Origin: Hyparrhenia diplandra
Taxonomy: Eukaryota > Streptophyta > Magnoliopsida > Poales > Poaceae
Direction of reading: 5' to 3'
DNA: 64,000 nt
Assembly (NCBI GenBank): GCA_015847255.1
Contig: JADLZK010008766.1
Location: 801,403 to 865,402 of the forward strand
Shown: positions 1 through 11,195 of the stretch, piece by piece
Layout of the letters: every line of letters starts with the position of its first letter
Position numbering within the stretch: the stretch's first letter is position 1
The notes under the pieces: model-generated
What the model saw: only the letters and a program-made list of their open reading frames with translations
Told to the model about the DNA's origin: nothing
The model's database searches: none
Program-made: the position numbers and the translations under genes

Positions 1-564
1 GACCACGGAAAGGTGCTGCGTCACCTGTTTTGGGCCAATTTGGTCATGTATCGTGTCGGGCCTTAAGCCCAAGTTGTGGACGCCCAACCCCTGGCCGCCC
101 TCAACCCTAGGTCGTGTCTTAGACTATAAACACAGCCGCCGCCGCTGCTAGACACTCGGGTTTTTGTTTAGTTTGAGTTTTCCATCGAGAAACTTGATTG
201 ATTCATTGTACTCGTGAAGATTATTCGATTACAGTAATCCAGGGCCCATGTTCTTGTTCTCCACACCTGTGGCGATTAGTCCTTTTGTGAACCGAACTCG
301 AACACCAATCAATTCTGTTCGTCATTCATATTTGCAATATTCGGATTGCGTTCTTAATCGTTCTTGCTTGTGTTCTCGATTATTTGGCGGGGAAAGCCTT
401 CTTGGCGAGGTCAATCAAGTCGTGCTTGGTTGATAACCATTGAGCGGTGGTGTAGCGGTTGCGGTGGTCGAGTTTGTGATTGATTCGGCCGGACCGTCAA
501 CGCCGAAGTTCTCCACCAATCGATTTACCACGCACCTCACGGAAGATCGGGCCAGACCCTATCA
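1..564 (+). mobile_element. 3' part of Y-type LTR (Ty3/gypsy)
   Basis: This is the downstream two thirds of the Y-type LTR; the rest lies before the window. It matches the LTRs at 20223-21033, 24426-25229 and 51864-52680. A TATA-like box (actataaacac) lies at about 123-133. The LTR ends with ccctatca and passes directly into array unit R1, the same junction as at 52680/52681. It is probably the 3' LTR of an element to the left. The ORF at 248-433 inside it is not a gene. Confidence 0.85.
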
Positions 565-1299
565 AGTAGCCACGTCATAGGCACGCACGGCCTGGATCAG
601 CGAGTCCCGACCATTTTGCAAAAAACCCTCAAACTTATATGAAATCGGCACGCATTTTGAGCCTCTCACGAAAAAATTGCATAAAAGCCCTCGAGTTTTT
701 GAAATCAAAGTTCGGTCTAGGTCGGCCTCCCCGCCCTTTCGGACTCTGATTAGGTCTTAATGGGCCAAATTCGTTGGCGCAATTTACCCTTATCTACTCT
801 TTTTTTTTTTACGGATAATTTTGGTAAAAGTTTAAATTGCAAAGTGAATCCTAGAAAAATATTATAACATAAAATCAATTTGTTTTGAAATCATCATAAA
901 CAAATCTATGTAGAGTTATTCCTATGTTTTGTATGGGTACATATGAAAAATCAAATAAATAACATAAAATAGAAAATCCTATTCACAACTCCTTATGATA
1001 AAATATCATCACGTTGAACTTTTGACTACTTAATAAATACTTTTGTTATAGTTCCATTTCAATAACAAATGCAAAATACAATATAGCGACGGTTACACCG
1101 ATGCATAGCTAACCATCATACTCATCCAATCACGCTAACTCTCAATGGAATATAAATTAAAAATAACATTAACATTGAGAACCCAAACCAATGTATAAAT
1201 TAAATAATATACCTCCACAATGACAAAATATATCGACAAGTATACAACAATATGCTATTGAACCATGACACACATATATTGTGTGTTTTTTGAGACGAT

Positions 1300-1530
1300 T
1301 CGGCCCAATTCGGCATTGTCAGGGTAAAACTTGATGAACGTGAACTTACGTGGGCCTATAGTGACCGCGTAGGGACGACTCGACCCCCATAACGGCCGCT
1401 AGGGTATCCCCGTAGTTGCCGTGCTTCATATACGACTCTCGCTCCTTCCACAGCCGCTTCTTTTCCACACCACCGCGCGCCGCGGGAGCATCTCAACACG
1501 GCCCGAGGGCCCCGGCTCGCGGTTGCAGCC
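1300..1530 (+). promoter_or_regulatory. Captured RPL17 promoter and 5' leader, R1
   Basis: A site II-type element TGGGCC sits at 1351-1356, followed by a degraded telo-box-like agggta (about 1411), a TATA-like catata at about 1426 and a C/T-rich leader before the ATG at 1531. Site II elements and telo-boxes are well known in plant ribosomal protein gene promoters. The same arrangement recurs in all six units, which supports capture of a promoter together with the exons. Confidence 0.6.
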
Positions 1531-1816
1531 ATGGTGAGATCTCCCTCATCCTTACCCATGCGCTTCTTGCATATTCCATGCGTTGCATCCATGGATTTGC
1601 ACTCGCCCTTACCCAAATCGGCGTCGCGGCGGCCCTTGTTTACGGTTCGGGTGAAATACTTCGAGGGAGCGGACCAACCCCACCAAGTGTAAGCTTCTTT
1701 GCCGAGGGTTTCCATGTCCATTTGTGCATCTGCGGGTTTGTGCGATTCGCGTGTGGTTCTCTTTTATTCGTTGTAGCCGCCAAGGCCATGGGCGGGACCT
1801 CCGTGTTCAGTTCAAG
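1531..1816 (+). pseudogene. RPL17: RPL17 (uL22) fragment, exons 1-3, R1
   Basis: This is the 5' part of a cytosolic 60S ribosomal protein L17 gene, a large-subunit protein near the exit tunnel. Exon 1 ends at the start codon (1531-1533) and the intron opens at once with gtgaga. Exon 2 (1651-1688) encodes VKYSREPTNPTK with one extra base. Intron 2 runs from gtaagc to ttgtag. Exon 3 (1777-1816) encodes the KAMGRDLRV region and ends at a gtgaga donor. Exon 4 is absent from this unit, so no functional product is possible. The acceptor before exon 2 reads ttcgg; ttccag is likely, as CAG is often corrupted in this sequence. Confidence 0.85.
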
Positions 1817-2149
1817 GTGAGAGATCCCTACACGCCTCCCGATCGAGATCCTGTTTCAAGGGATATAATGATTTGTTTGTGTTAGGATTGTCTTTGCGTT
1901 CAGTTTATAGCTTAGGTATAGTACATCTAGAATTTCCGCTTTCTTGTTCAAGCGGTGTATGCCGTTCAACTCACCGTATGATGTCCCACTTTTTTTTTGT
2001 TATTATTGCTTTCCCTAATGCCATTTGCATTTTTCTTCTTTGTCTTAGTATGATCTTTGTGATTTTGGAAGTAATGTCTTGTGATTTCACGACAAATCTT
2101 TGTATTTCCTAAGCCCCCGTAGGAATTTCCATCTAGTTGAGTGTCTTCT

Positions 2150-3415
2150 TTTAATTATCTCAGAATGCGACATCTTATTTGGTTAAGGCTCGGTGCCAAA
2201 AAGGATGTGCTTACATGTCCCGGCAAACCTTTAGAATGCGCCTTCTTTGTTATTGGGTGGACCGGGTTTTGCAACTTGAATGCCGACTTGTTATTATTGG
2301 GTGCACCGGGCATCACAACTTGACTCCTACTAGATTAGTAAACGATGCCATTTTGTCTATTTGGTGAATTCTCTGCCTTTGCCGTGCAAGTTGCTCTCTG
2401 TGGTTGCATGGCATGCATTTTCTATACATTGGATATATCTTTGCCAAATGAGGCTGTCGATGTTGAAGAAAACGGTTATGTTTTGTGCTAAACGCCAAAT
2501 TACACTTAGTTGAAATTTTCTCATGGATAATTCCATTGAGTGCGGTTGCACGGTGCTCAATTGTTTTTAGGTGATTTTCTTGTTTGTAGCATTGGTCTCT
2601 CTAGTTGAATACCCTAAATAAAAAGCGGGATGTTGTGCGATATCTTGGCGGTATCCCAGTAAAATTTAGGAACACCATGATCATCGTTATTGGGTGAACC
2701 GTTGGTCATCATGTCCATGTGTTGGACAACTCCATGTCAATTGGTTCAAGTAAATGATGACACATTTGTTTTTTCCCATATTTCTTAGCTATAGGGTGTG
2801 ATCGGCCAGACTTATTTAGTTAAGGCACTGCTAAAGTGAATGTGCTTACATATCCTGGTAAACCTTTAGAATGCCGGTTATTCCAATTGGAATAGTAAGG
2901 GATGTCTACTTGTGTTTCTTTTTAGTGAATCTCCTCGTATTTGTGGCAGATCAAGGCACCAATGTTCTTACGTATTTTGTTATACCTTTAGAATGCCGGG
3001 TTTGTTGTTGTTGGGTGGACGTGTGTCACAACTTAACTCCAATTAGATTAGTAGATGTTGCCATTTTGTCCTGTTTGTTTATTTAGTGAAATGCTCATTC
3101 TTTGCGGTGCAAGTGTTCCGTAGCTCAATGACATGCATTTTCCCACTTACGTGGGATATATAACGCCAAATGAACTATTTGATTTTGAAGTAAATGGTTA
3201 TGCTTGTGTGCTAAAGGAAAATTAGACTTCCTTTGTTGAAATTTTCTCATTGATAGTTCCATTAAGCACACTTGCACCTGGGTGTTCTACTCTTTGTATG
3301 TAGCATTCATGTTTGTAGTGTTGGTTTTACGTAGTTGAATACCCTAAATAAAAAAGCAGGATGTTGTGCTACATACCGGCAGTATCCCCGTAAACTTTAG
3401 GAACACCATGATCAT
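2150..3415 (+). repeat. Two diverged intron modules, R1
   Basis: Two modules of about 0.65 kb (about 2150-2790 and 2790-3415) repeat the same order of landmarks: ttatttggttaaggc, a gtgcttaca/cctttagaatg block, ttgttgggtggac, cacaacttgactcc, tagattagta, a gcatgcatttt block, gaaattttctcat, aataccctaaa and gaacaccatgatcatcg. They lie where the third RPL17 intron would be. Short peptides such as GYMPPNEL followed by DVEENGY recur, but no continuous frame exists. I do not recognise the source. Confidence 0.7.
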
Positions 3416-3660
3416 CGTGGAAATCGTGGTAGGGTAGCAAGCGGGAAGCGGGTATTCCTTCCTCGAATACCCATGTGCTCATCGATGAGATGTTCCCATT
3501 CGAGTTTAAGAGGAAGTTTCTTTCCTTTAGGAGGCATTTTTTTGGTGCGACATTCGCTTTGAGTTTGCCCAACTGCCACCCCATGTGAACCTGAAGGGAG
3601 AAAAAGAAACGAATCGTCTATGCGACCTACGATAAAGGAAGGAATTAACCACACAATAAA
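3369..3660 (-). pseudogene. Possible captured coding fragment in R tail
   Basis: On the minus strand an ATG at about 3538 opens MPPKGKKLPLKLEWEHLI and continues to an arginine/proline-rich end near 3412. Related but frame-shifted versions occur in R4 (about 55500-55720) and R5 (about 59760-59995). This tail follows the point where short units diverge from R2 and R3 after gatcatcg. Retention of an ATG and a basic peptide would fit a captured exon, but I recognise no family and the frame is short. It may be chance. Confidence 0.25.
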
Positions 3661-4275
3661 GGCAGGAATTAACCACGCATGTTGGTTGTTGCGATAAAAA
3701 TTAGGAAGGAAGCGTGACTCACGTTACGTGAAGTAGTTATCCACTATGAAGTAGTCTTTTATTTAAATGAGCCGCTTGTTACGTGAACTACGTTACTGCG
3801 AAAGCCGACGTACATGCTATTGTAGCCGCAACTATTTTATTTGTATAATTTATATTCAAAGAACCTTACTACTTTTTTTGTGAAATACTATCTTGGAGAA
3901 AACCTATGAAGAGATTTGATACATGTTTGAAAAAAACTATGCTCTTGATTTGGAGACAAGCCATCTTAGTTTGTCGAACCGGACTTTTGCATCTTGAATC
4001 TTGTTGCTCCATCACACCAAGTCGTCCAGGACAGTCCATTTAATTTTACAAGACCAATGGTGAAGTATGCATACACAGGTCCTTGATAATATTATCTTAG
4101 ATGAATTATGAAGAAGTCCATAAAATAGAGTTTAAAAACCTCCGATATCCATGATTGATTGTATTACTTTCACAAAACTTATTTAAATTAAATGTCACTT
4201 TAGTATCATTGTTTAATTTTATAGTATGGTTATCTTATCATGCGATTTATGTGTTTTTATATAAAATTTAGTTAT
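3661..4275 (+). other. AT-rich tail of R1, no gene seen
   Basis: This stretch leads into the Helitron-like terminus and is conserved in the tails at 28744-29330, 55800-56400 and 60080-60680. It has no convincing coding frame. The tail at 28744 begins at the point equivalent to about 3702 here. Confidence 0.6.
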
Positions 4276-4306
4276 CCCGTAGCAACGCGACGGGCGTTTA
4301 ACTAGT
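4276..4306 (+). mobile_element. Helitron-type 3' terminus, R1
   Basis: The stem cccgt (4276-4280) pairs with acggg (4290-4294) around a short loop. About 7 bp later comes CTAG (4302-4305) followed by T. A short GC-rich hairpin just before CTRR with insertion next to T is the defining 3' end of Helitrons (rolling-circle Y2-transposons). The matching 5' TC end is not identified with confidence. The next bases after CTAGT are tcgtgc, so a head-to-tail junction is possible. Confidence 0.75.
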
Positions 4307-4812
4307 TCGTGCTTAGGAGGAGGCGGGGAGCAGAATCGGACGGCTTGGCTACGACGGGGAGGAGAAGGGGATGACATGGCACAATATATGCTAGAGAATT
4401 AGGTTTTGGCCATCATCTATTGAAAAAAAGGGTTTGGTGGGTGTATAGAGGAGGAGGTGGCAGATATGTGATTAATTGTTGCGGATTCTCCTTTTCTTTT
4501 GGCATCTGCATCTTGAGTGGCGATCGGGTGATGTCGAAGGAATTGATGATGCATTTGCCTCTTCATTGTCGGGGAGGAGGGTAGGAGGACGACCAGGATG
4601 ACGGGCTATGGCAAGAGGAGAAGCGGATGACTTGGCACAAGGATATGCGGTGAATTTCGGATATTGGGTTTTAGCTTTATAGCGACTATAGATAAATGTC
4701 GAGGCTACACAATGGTTTAACCTCTTCTTCCCAAATCGTATAATTGAATAAGTTGTTTGGAATCAAGAATTGATGATTTTCTATATATCTGAAAGCTACA
4801 ACAAAAGAGGAG
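4307..4812 (+). other. Segment after Helitron terminus, no gene seen
   Basis: This roughly 0.5 kb stretch, purine-rich at first, starts tcgtgcttaggagg and includes a block near 4440-4650 that is open on the minus strand in several copies (for example 56525-56896). It recurs at 29345-29851, 56440-56941 and 60720-61227, so it belongs to the repeating unit. If the array arose by rolling-circle concatenation, the 5' end of the element should lie here. The minus frames are broken between copies and match nothing I recognise. Confidence 0.5.
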
Positions 4813-5599
4813 AGTAGCCACGTCATAGGCACGCACGGCACGGATCAGCGAAGTCCCGACCATTTTGCGGAAAAAACCCTCAAACTTGTATGAAATCCGC
4901 ACGCATTTGAGCCTCTCATAGAAAAATTGCATAAAAGCCCTCGAGTTTTTTTTGAAATCAAAAGTTCGGTCTAGGTCGGCCTCCCCGCCCACTCGGGATC
5001 GATTAGGTCTTAATGGGCCAAATTCGACCGACGCAATTTACCCTTATCTACTTTTTTTTTTTTTTACGTATAATTTTGGTAAAAGTTTAATTTGCAAAGT
5101 GAATCCTAGAAAAATATTATAATGAGAAAATCAATTTGTTTTGAAATCATCATAAACAAATCTATGTAGAGTTATTCCTATGTTTTGTATGGGTACATAT
5201 GAAAAATCAAATAAATAACATAAAATAGAAAATCCTATTCACAACTCCTTGTGATAAAAATATCATCATGTTGAACTTTTGACTACTTAATAAATACTTT
5301 TGTTATAGTTCCATTTCAATAACAAATGCAAAATAAAATATAGCGGCGGTTACACCGATGCATAGCTAACCATCATACTCATCCAATCACGCTAACTCTC
5401 AATGGAATATAAATTAAAAATAACATTAACAATGAGAACCCAAACCAATGTATAAATTAAATAATATACCTCCACAATGACAAAATATCGACAAGTATAC
5501 AACAATATGCTACGAACCATGACACACATATATTGTGTGTTCTTTTGAGTCGATTCGGCCCAATTCGGCATTGTCCGGGTAAAACTTGACGAACGTGAA

Positions 5600-5780
5600 C
5601 TTACGTGGGCCTATAGTGACCGCGCGGACGGCTCGGCCCATAACGAAGCCGCTAGGGTATCCCCGTAGTTGCCGTGCTTCATATACACTCTCGCTCCTTC
5701 CACGGCCGCTTCTTTTCCCCGCCGCCCGAGGGAGCATCTCAACACAGCCTCGAGGCCGCCCGGCTCGCCCGGTTGCAGCC
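5600..5780 (+). promoter_or_regulatory. Captured RPL17 promoter, R2
   Basis: Site II-type motifs occur in both orientations, TGGGCC at 5606-5611 and GGCCCA at 5635-5640. They are followed by tagggta (telo-box-like) near 5653, a catata TATA-like box near 5680 and a C-rich leader up to the ATG at 5781. Confidence 0.6.
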
Positions 5781-6067
5781 ATGGTGAGATCTCCCTCATC
5801 CTTACCCATGCGCTTCTTGCATATTCCATGCGTTGCATCCATGGATTTGCACTCGCCCTTACCCAAATCCCGGCGTCGCGGCGGCCCTTGTTTACGGTTC
5901 CGGGTGAAATACTCGAGGGAGCCGACCAACCCCACCAAGTGTAAGCTTCTTTGCCGAGGGTTTCCATGTCCATTTGTGCATCTGCGGGTTTGTCGATTGG
6001 CGTGTGGTTCTCTTTTATTCGTTGTAGCCGCCAAGGCCATGGGCGGGACCTCCGTGTTGAGTTCAAG
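5781..6067 (+). pseudogene. RPL17: RPL17 fragment, exons 1-3, R2
   Basis: The start codon is at 5781-5783 with an immediate gtgaga donor. Exon 2 (5904-5940, 37 bp) encodes VKYSREPTNPTK in a clean frame. Exon 3 (6028-6067) encodes the KAMGRDLRV region, one base short of the expected 41, and ends at a gtgaga donor. It can be paired with exon 4 at 12211-12337 across an intron of about 6.1 kb. Joined, they would cover roughly the first 69 of about 170 residues expected for plant RPL17. Confidence 0.88.
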
Positions 6068-6409
6068 GTGAGAGATCCCTACCGCCTCCCGTCGAGATCT
6101 GTTTCAAAGGGATATAATGATTTGTTTGTGTTAGGTTTGTGCTGCGTTCGATTATAGCCTAGGTATAGTACATCTAGAATTTCCGCTTTCTTGTTCAAGC
6201 GGTGTATGCCGTTCAACTCACCACGTATGATGTCCCACTTTTTTTCTTGTTATTATTGCTTTCCCTAATGCCATTTGCATTTTTTTCTTCTTTGTCTTAG
6301 TATGATCTTGTGATTTTGGAAGTAATGTCTTTGTGATTTCACCGACAAATCTTTGTATTTCCTAAGCCCCTCGTAGGAATTTCCATCTAGTTGAGTGTCT
6401 TCTTTTAAT

Positions 6410-8070
6410 TATCTCTCAGAATCTGCGACATCTTATTTGGTTAAGGCTCGGTGCCAAAAGGATGTGCTTACATGTCCCGCAAACCTTTAGAATGCTGCTT
6501 CTTTGTTATTGGGTGGACCGGGTTTTGCAACTTGAATGCCGCCTTTTGTTATTATTGGGTGCACCGGGCATCACAACTTGACTCCTACTAGATTAGTAAA
6601 ACGATGCCATTTTGTCTATTTGGTGAATTCTCTGCTTCGCTGCCGTGCAAGTTGCTGCGTGGTTGCATGGCATGCATTTTCCTCGCTTCGTTGGATATAT
6701 GCTACCAAATGAACCGTGCGATGTTGAAGAAAACGGTTATGTTTTGTGCTAAACGCAAATTACACTTAGTTGAAATTTTCTCATGGATAATTCCATTGAG
6801 TGCAGTTGCACAGTGCTCAATTGTTTTTAGGTGATTTTCTTGTTTGTAGCATTGGTCTCTCTAGTTGAATACCCTAAATAAAAAAGCAGGATGTTGTGCG
6901 ATATACTGGCAGTATCCCCGTAAAATTTAGGAACACCATGATCATCGTTATTGGGTGAACCGTTGGTCATCATGTCCATGTGTTGGACAACTCCATGTCA
7001 ATTGGTTCAGTAAATGATGACACATTTGTTTTTTCCCATATTTCTTAGCTATAGGGTGTGATCAGCAGCTTATTTAGTTAAGGCACCTGCTAAAGTGAAT
7101 GTGCTTACATATCCTGGTAAACCTTTAGAATGCCAGTTATTCCAATTGGAATAGTAAGGGATGTCTACTTGTGTTTCTTTTAGTGAATCTCTGTATTTGT
7201 GGCAGATCAAGGCACCAATGTTCTTACGTATATTGTTATACCGTTAGAATGCTAGGTTTGTTGTAGTTGGGTGGGACGTGTGTCACAACTTAACTCCAAT
7301 TAGATTAGTAGATGATGTCATTTTGTCCTGTTTGTTTATTTAGTGAAATGCTCGTTGTTGCGGTGTGCAAGCTGTTTTAGTAGCTCAATGCGTGCATTTT
7401 CCCACTTCGTGGGATATATACCGCCAAATAAACTTTTTGATTTTGAAGTAAATGGTCATGCTTGTGTCCTAAAGGAAAATTAGACTTCCTTTGTTGAAAT
7501 TTTCTCATTGATAGCTCCATTAAGCACACTTGCACGGTGTTCTACTCTTTGTATGTAGCATTCATGTTTGTAGTGTTGGCTTACGTAGTTGAATACCCTA
7601 AAGAAAAAGCGAGGATCTTTGTGCTACATACCGGCAAAGTATCCCGTAAACTTTAGGAACACCATGATCATCGTTATTGGGTGAACCGTTGGTCATGTGC
7701 ATGTGTTGGACAACTCAATGTCATTTGGTTCAATAAATGATGATACATTTGATTTTTCACATATTTCTTTGGGTGTGATCATCCGCTTATTTGGTTAAGG
7801 CACCAGGTGCCAAAAGAATGTGATTATGTATCTTGATAAATATTTAGATGTTAGCTTCATTGTTATTGTGGATCGGGTTTCACAACTTTATTCCAATTAG
7901 ATTACTAGCGATGTCCGGTTTTGTTTCTTCTTTTAGTGAATCTCTATAGTTGCCTAGATTTAAGGCACACGGTGCCAAAAGAGTGCATACATATATTGGT
8001 AAGCCTTTACAATGCTAGCTTCGTTGTTATTTGGTGGACGGGTGTCCCTACCGGTCCAACCAGATTAGTA
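6410..8070 (+). repeat. Intron modules 1-3, R2
   Basis: Two full modules (about 6410-7060 and 7060-7750) and the start of a third (from about 7760) repeat the landmark order seen in R1. The third is interrupted after aaatgattg at about 8065 by a segment carrying a Harbinger-like fragment. It resumes at about 8720 with gtgaattct. In R2 the fourth module (11330-11935) shows the uninterrupted version of that point. Confidence 0.7.
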
Positions 8071-8216
8071 AATGATTGTTTTTCGCCTAAGTGTGATCTA
8101 AGCATTTACGCAATCCGCAAGTTGTTTTCAAAGGTGTTTATATTGCCAAGAAATTAAATATTGTGTACATATGCAAAGTAATTTGAACAAATTGTTTGTT
8201 TGTGTTTGTGTTTTCA

Positions 8217-8760
8217 GGATGATGTTGATAATGGGCAGGAAACAACTATTGATGGGGGTGACGTCGGTGAGGTTGGGGATGACGGCCTCATCGCGTTGCG
8301 ATCTACTATTTCTAATTTAGCGTAAAAAGGTGAAGTCAATGACGGCGACCTCATCACTCTCATTGAGTATTGCATGGATGACGATGAAGATGATGAAGAA
8401 GAGGAGTCCATCTTCATGGGTATGTATGCATTTCTTTGAGCATGCTAGAAAGCATTTGAGTAGAGCACCTTATAGGGTACCAAAAGTTAGTGGTTTGGAT
8501 TGGGTAGAAGCCAAGTTGCGAGAATAGTAAATCATGTTATACCATGTTTAGAATGAGCCCAGAGATGTTTCATAGACTGCATGCACGGCTGGTCGACGAT
8601 TATGGTTTGAGGGGTACAACTAAATCGACCTCGAAGGAGGCTTTAGGGATGTTCCTTTGGATGCTTGGGGCGCCCAATCGGTTAGGGGCGGCCGATGTGA
8701 TTTGAGAGGTCGTTGGGCAATGGTGAATTCTGTTACGTGGTCAAATGGCTTGCATTTTCT
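8217..8760 (+). pseudogene. PIF/Harbinger-like transposase fragment, R2
   Basis: After an AG acceptor (ttttcag, about 8216) an acidic stretch rich in Asp and Glu is followed by VSGLDWVEAKL, then after a frame change by MFRMSPEMFHRL and, in a further frame, LGMF plus GAPQSVR-like residues. This order matches the N-terminal region of plant HARBI1-like nucleases (PIF/Harbinger, DUF8040 type). The DDE catalytic domain is absent. The stop at about 8526 disappears if cgagaat is read as caggagaat, the CAG error seen throughout. The fragment sits inside an intron module. A related copy is at 45311-45880. Confidence 0.6.
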
Positions 8761-8955
8761 CACTTACGTGGTTATCTTGTGCGCTAAAGGAAAGTTAGAC
8801 TTGATTTGTTAAAACTTTGTCATTGGAGTTCCATTAATCGCAATTGCACGGTGCTCTATTGTTTGTAGGTGACATTCTGTTTGTGTTGTTGGTCTCTAGT
8901 TGAATGCCCTAAAGAAAAAAAGCGAGGATGTTTGTGCTATATATCGGCAATATCC

Positions 8956-11190
8956 TCAGTAACACCGGTTTTTAAGAACAAAAACCGGATGAAGCCATAT
9001 GTGAGCCCCGAAGTCAAATCTCACATATAGTTTACAAATGAATGGTAATCAATTCACAATGCTTAAAATATAACGAGCATAGAATAAAAGTATAAACCTC
9101 GCCTAACAAATGGAAAGACTTTTCAATCTTCCGGTGTAGGCTCCACGAGGGACAACCGACCGGGTTGATCACAAGCCTAACTTCCTCCCGAGGTGGGGTG
9201 TAATAGCAAGGGTGAGTCCATGTCGAACTCCGCAAGTATAACCAGGGGTTATGAAGGCTCGAAGGCGACATTTGTTTCAACCGCGGTTGCTTTTTAGAGT
9301 TGGTCAAATTTTTTAAGCTTAAGCGATAAAGGAATCCCGTCCCATTATTCACACTTGTGTACGGATAACATCATCGACTTAATATCAACATAAAAGAAAA
9401 CACACAATTCTATCCATTAGTGTTCCAAGGCCGTTCATGACCGCGAACACGGTGACATGTCGGTTTAATTAACTCTCAAAGAGAGGTGTACACTTTCACT
9501 ACGGGTCATGATTTTCCAAAGCATGGGTCCTCAAACCCCACAACACCGAAAACTCACATAAAGCCTTTCAAAAGGGTTATCTAAACATGCCGAATAGCGA
9601 TAGGGCTACAACCCATTCTCTTCCCATTCGGGTAACCACCGACACGAGTAAACACTATCCCCTGAGCGACTAGAGCGAGCCACGTAGCCCCATAGTTATG
9701 CTTGTATATCCCGGATGACCACGAATGGATAAGTCCTTAGGGAGAGCTAAGAGCTTCATAAATAACAACACAAGCTCTTTTCGCCCTATGTACCATGGCA
9801 TCATCAACTATTTATCATAATTTAATTCATAAAGCAATAAGTAAGAGTTTGTTGGTTGGCGCTAGCAATTACTACCCAATGCATAACCCATAGGAGTCAA
9901 GGAACAAGTATTCAAGACTAGGATAATCCTTAATGGCAAACAAGGAGGACACATGCATTCATAAATTAATGATTAAAGTGCATAGGACATCAAGGATGAT
10001 CCCAAGCTATACTTGCCTTAAATATAGATCCTTTCTTCAAGTTCAATGCTTTCCCAAGAACTCCTTCTTCATCAACTTCTTAAGGATCACGATCTTCTTC
10101 GGGATCAACAACATAAAGCTCACCCGATCTACTCGATTCCCATCAACAACACGCAACCAAATTGGACCAATCATGCATAGCAAACAAAGGCGACAATTAG
10201 AACAGTACACCAACAGTGGAAAAACAGTTTGGAAAGATTATAAAACTAATCTACACGTCACTACGATCACATCGATGTAAAGATCACCAAAAGCAGAGCT
10301 AGAACGGAGAAGATACGCGCTTTTCAAGATTTTAATGAATAAAATAATAAATTAAATACTTGATTTCGAAATAATAAAATAAATAAAAAGGAAAATCAGA
10401 TTTCAACATCTTTGAAAGGCGATGAGAAGAAGTATAAGAAAATCTAGGGTCATAGATTCAATAATGGACGATGGCTCAAGATATTTAAATGGATATACTG
10501 TGTATTTGGATTGTCTTTCGAGATTTATTTTTTTCTACGGGGAAAACGGCAAGGAAAAACTGATGCTTCTCATCAAGCGCTTTTGGAATATTTTGGGAAA
10601 CACTTTGGAGAAGATGGATGACAAGCGAAAGTATTTCCCTCGGCGATGTCCCGGCTAGGTTACGATAGATGAAACAGACTAGGTTACGATAGATGAAAGC
10701 GGCGACGCGGGCCATTGAGTCCAAAGGCGTCGGTGGTGGCAAGGAGGAAAGGAAACAAGGCGCTTTTTCTTTGTGCTCGTGAGCCGAGCTGGAAGCCGGA
10801 TTGGATTGGGCCCGCCGCCAACCGTGTTGCTCAAGAGAAAAGATCGAGATGGAGGAGGGCCAAGAAGGATGCCTCTCGGTGGGCAAGGAACATGGCCATC
10901 GGCCGAGAATCGAGGAGGAAAAAAACATTTTTCCTTTTTATTTTGAAGAGTTTTCAAAAGGATTTTCGAATAGCTTTGCAAATTGATTTGAATCATGTTA
11001 GTCCCAGTTAAAACCGGACATCACAAAACAAGATATGCAAAATGACATGAATGCATCAAGCATGTATCTAGCCTTATGATAAATTTTAATTTCATAAAAA
11101 TATTTATTTTCCTATATTTTATGAGCACAAAAATACATAAATAAATCATTTTATTCTATTTTCAAAAGAGGCCAAATTTGGGGTGTTACA
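8956..11190 (+). mobile_element. LTR-like insertion, probable solo LTR (2.2 kb)
   Basis: The segment ends ggtgttaca and begins, allowing for a corrupted CTG, with tgtaacacc, giving 9 bp inverted termini of TG...CA type. It is flanked by atccc on the right (11191-11195) and atcc plus a corrupted base on the left, consistent with a 5 bp target-site duplication. The surrounding module is continuous across it. No gag or pol domain is visible. An AT-rich half is followed by a GC-rich stretch (10650-10930) whose overlapping frames on both strands are unconvincing. Orientation is uncertain. Confidence 0.65.
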
Positions 11191-11195
11191 ATCCC

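Larger units (their letters stand above)
565..4812 (+). repeat. Array unit R1 (short type, Helitron 3' end)
   Basis: This is the first of six direct copies of a roughly 4.25 kb unit, starting here at agtagccacg. In order it holds an AT-rich upstream stretch (565-1290), an RPL17-type promoter, RPL17 exons 1-3, two intron modules (about 2150-3415), a tail not found in R2 or R3 (3416-4305) that ends in a Helitron-like terminus, and about 500 bp after the terminus (4306-4812). Copies R4 (4261 bp) and R5 (4286 bp) have the same layout. The unit start is a convention set by the LTR junction, not a proven element boundary. Confidence 0.9.

Noticed and set aside
5510..6071. Long overlapping open frames on both strands at each RPL17 fragment
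   Set aside because: Their codons cross the clear RPL17 splice sites and the minus frames change between copies. The conserved signal is the short plus-strand exons.
10422..11011. Overlapping frames within the 8956-11190 insertion
   Set aside because: They overlap on opposite strands in a GC-rich LTR-like region, with no recognisable domain.
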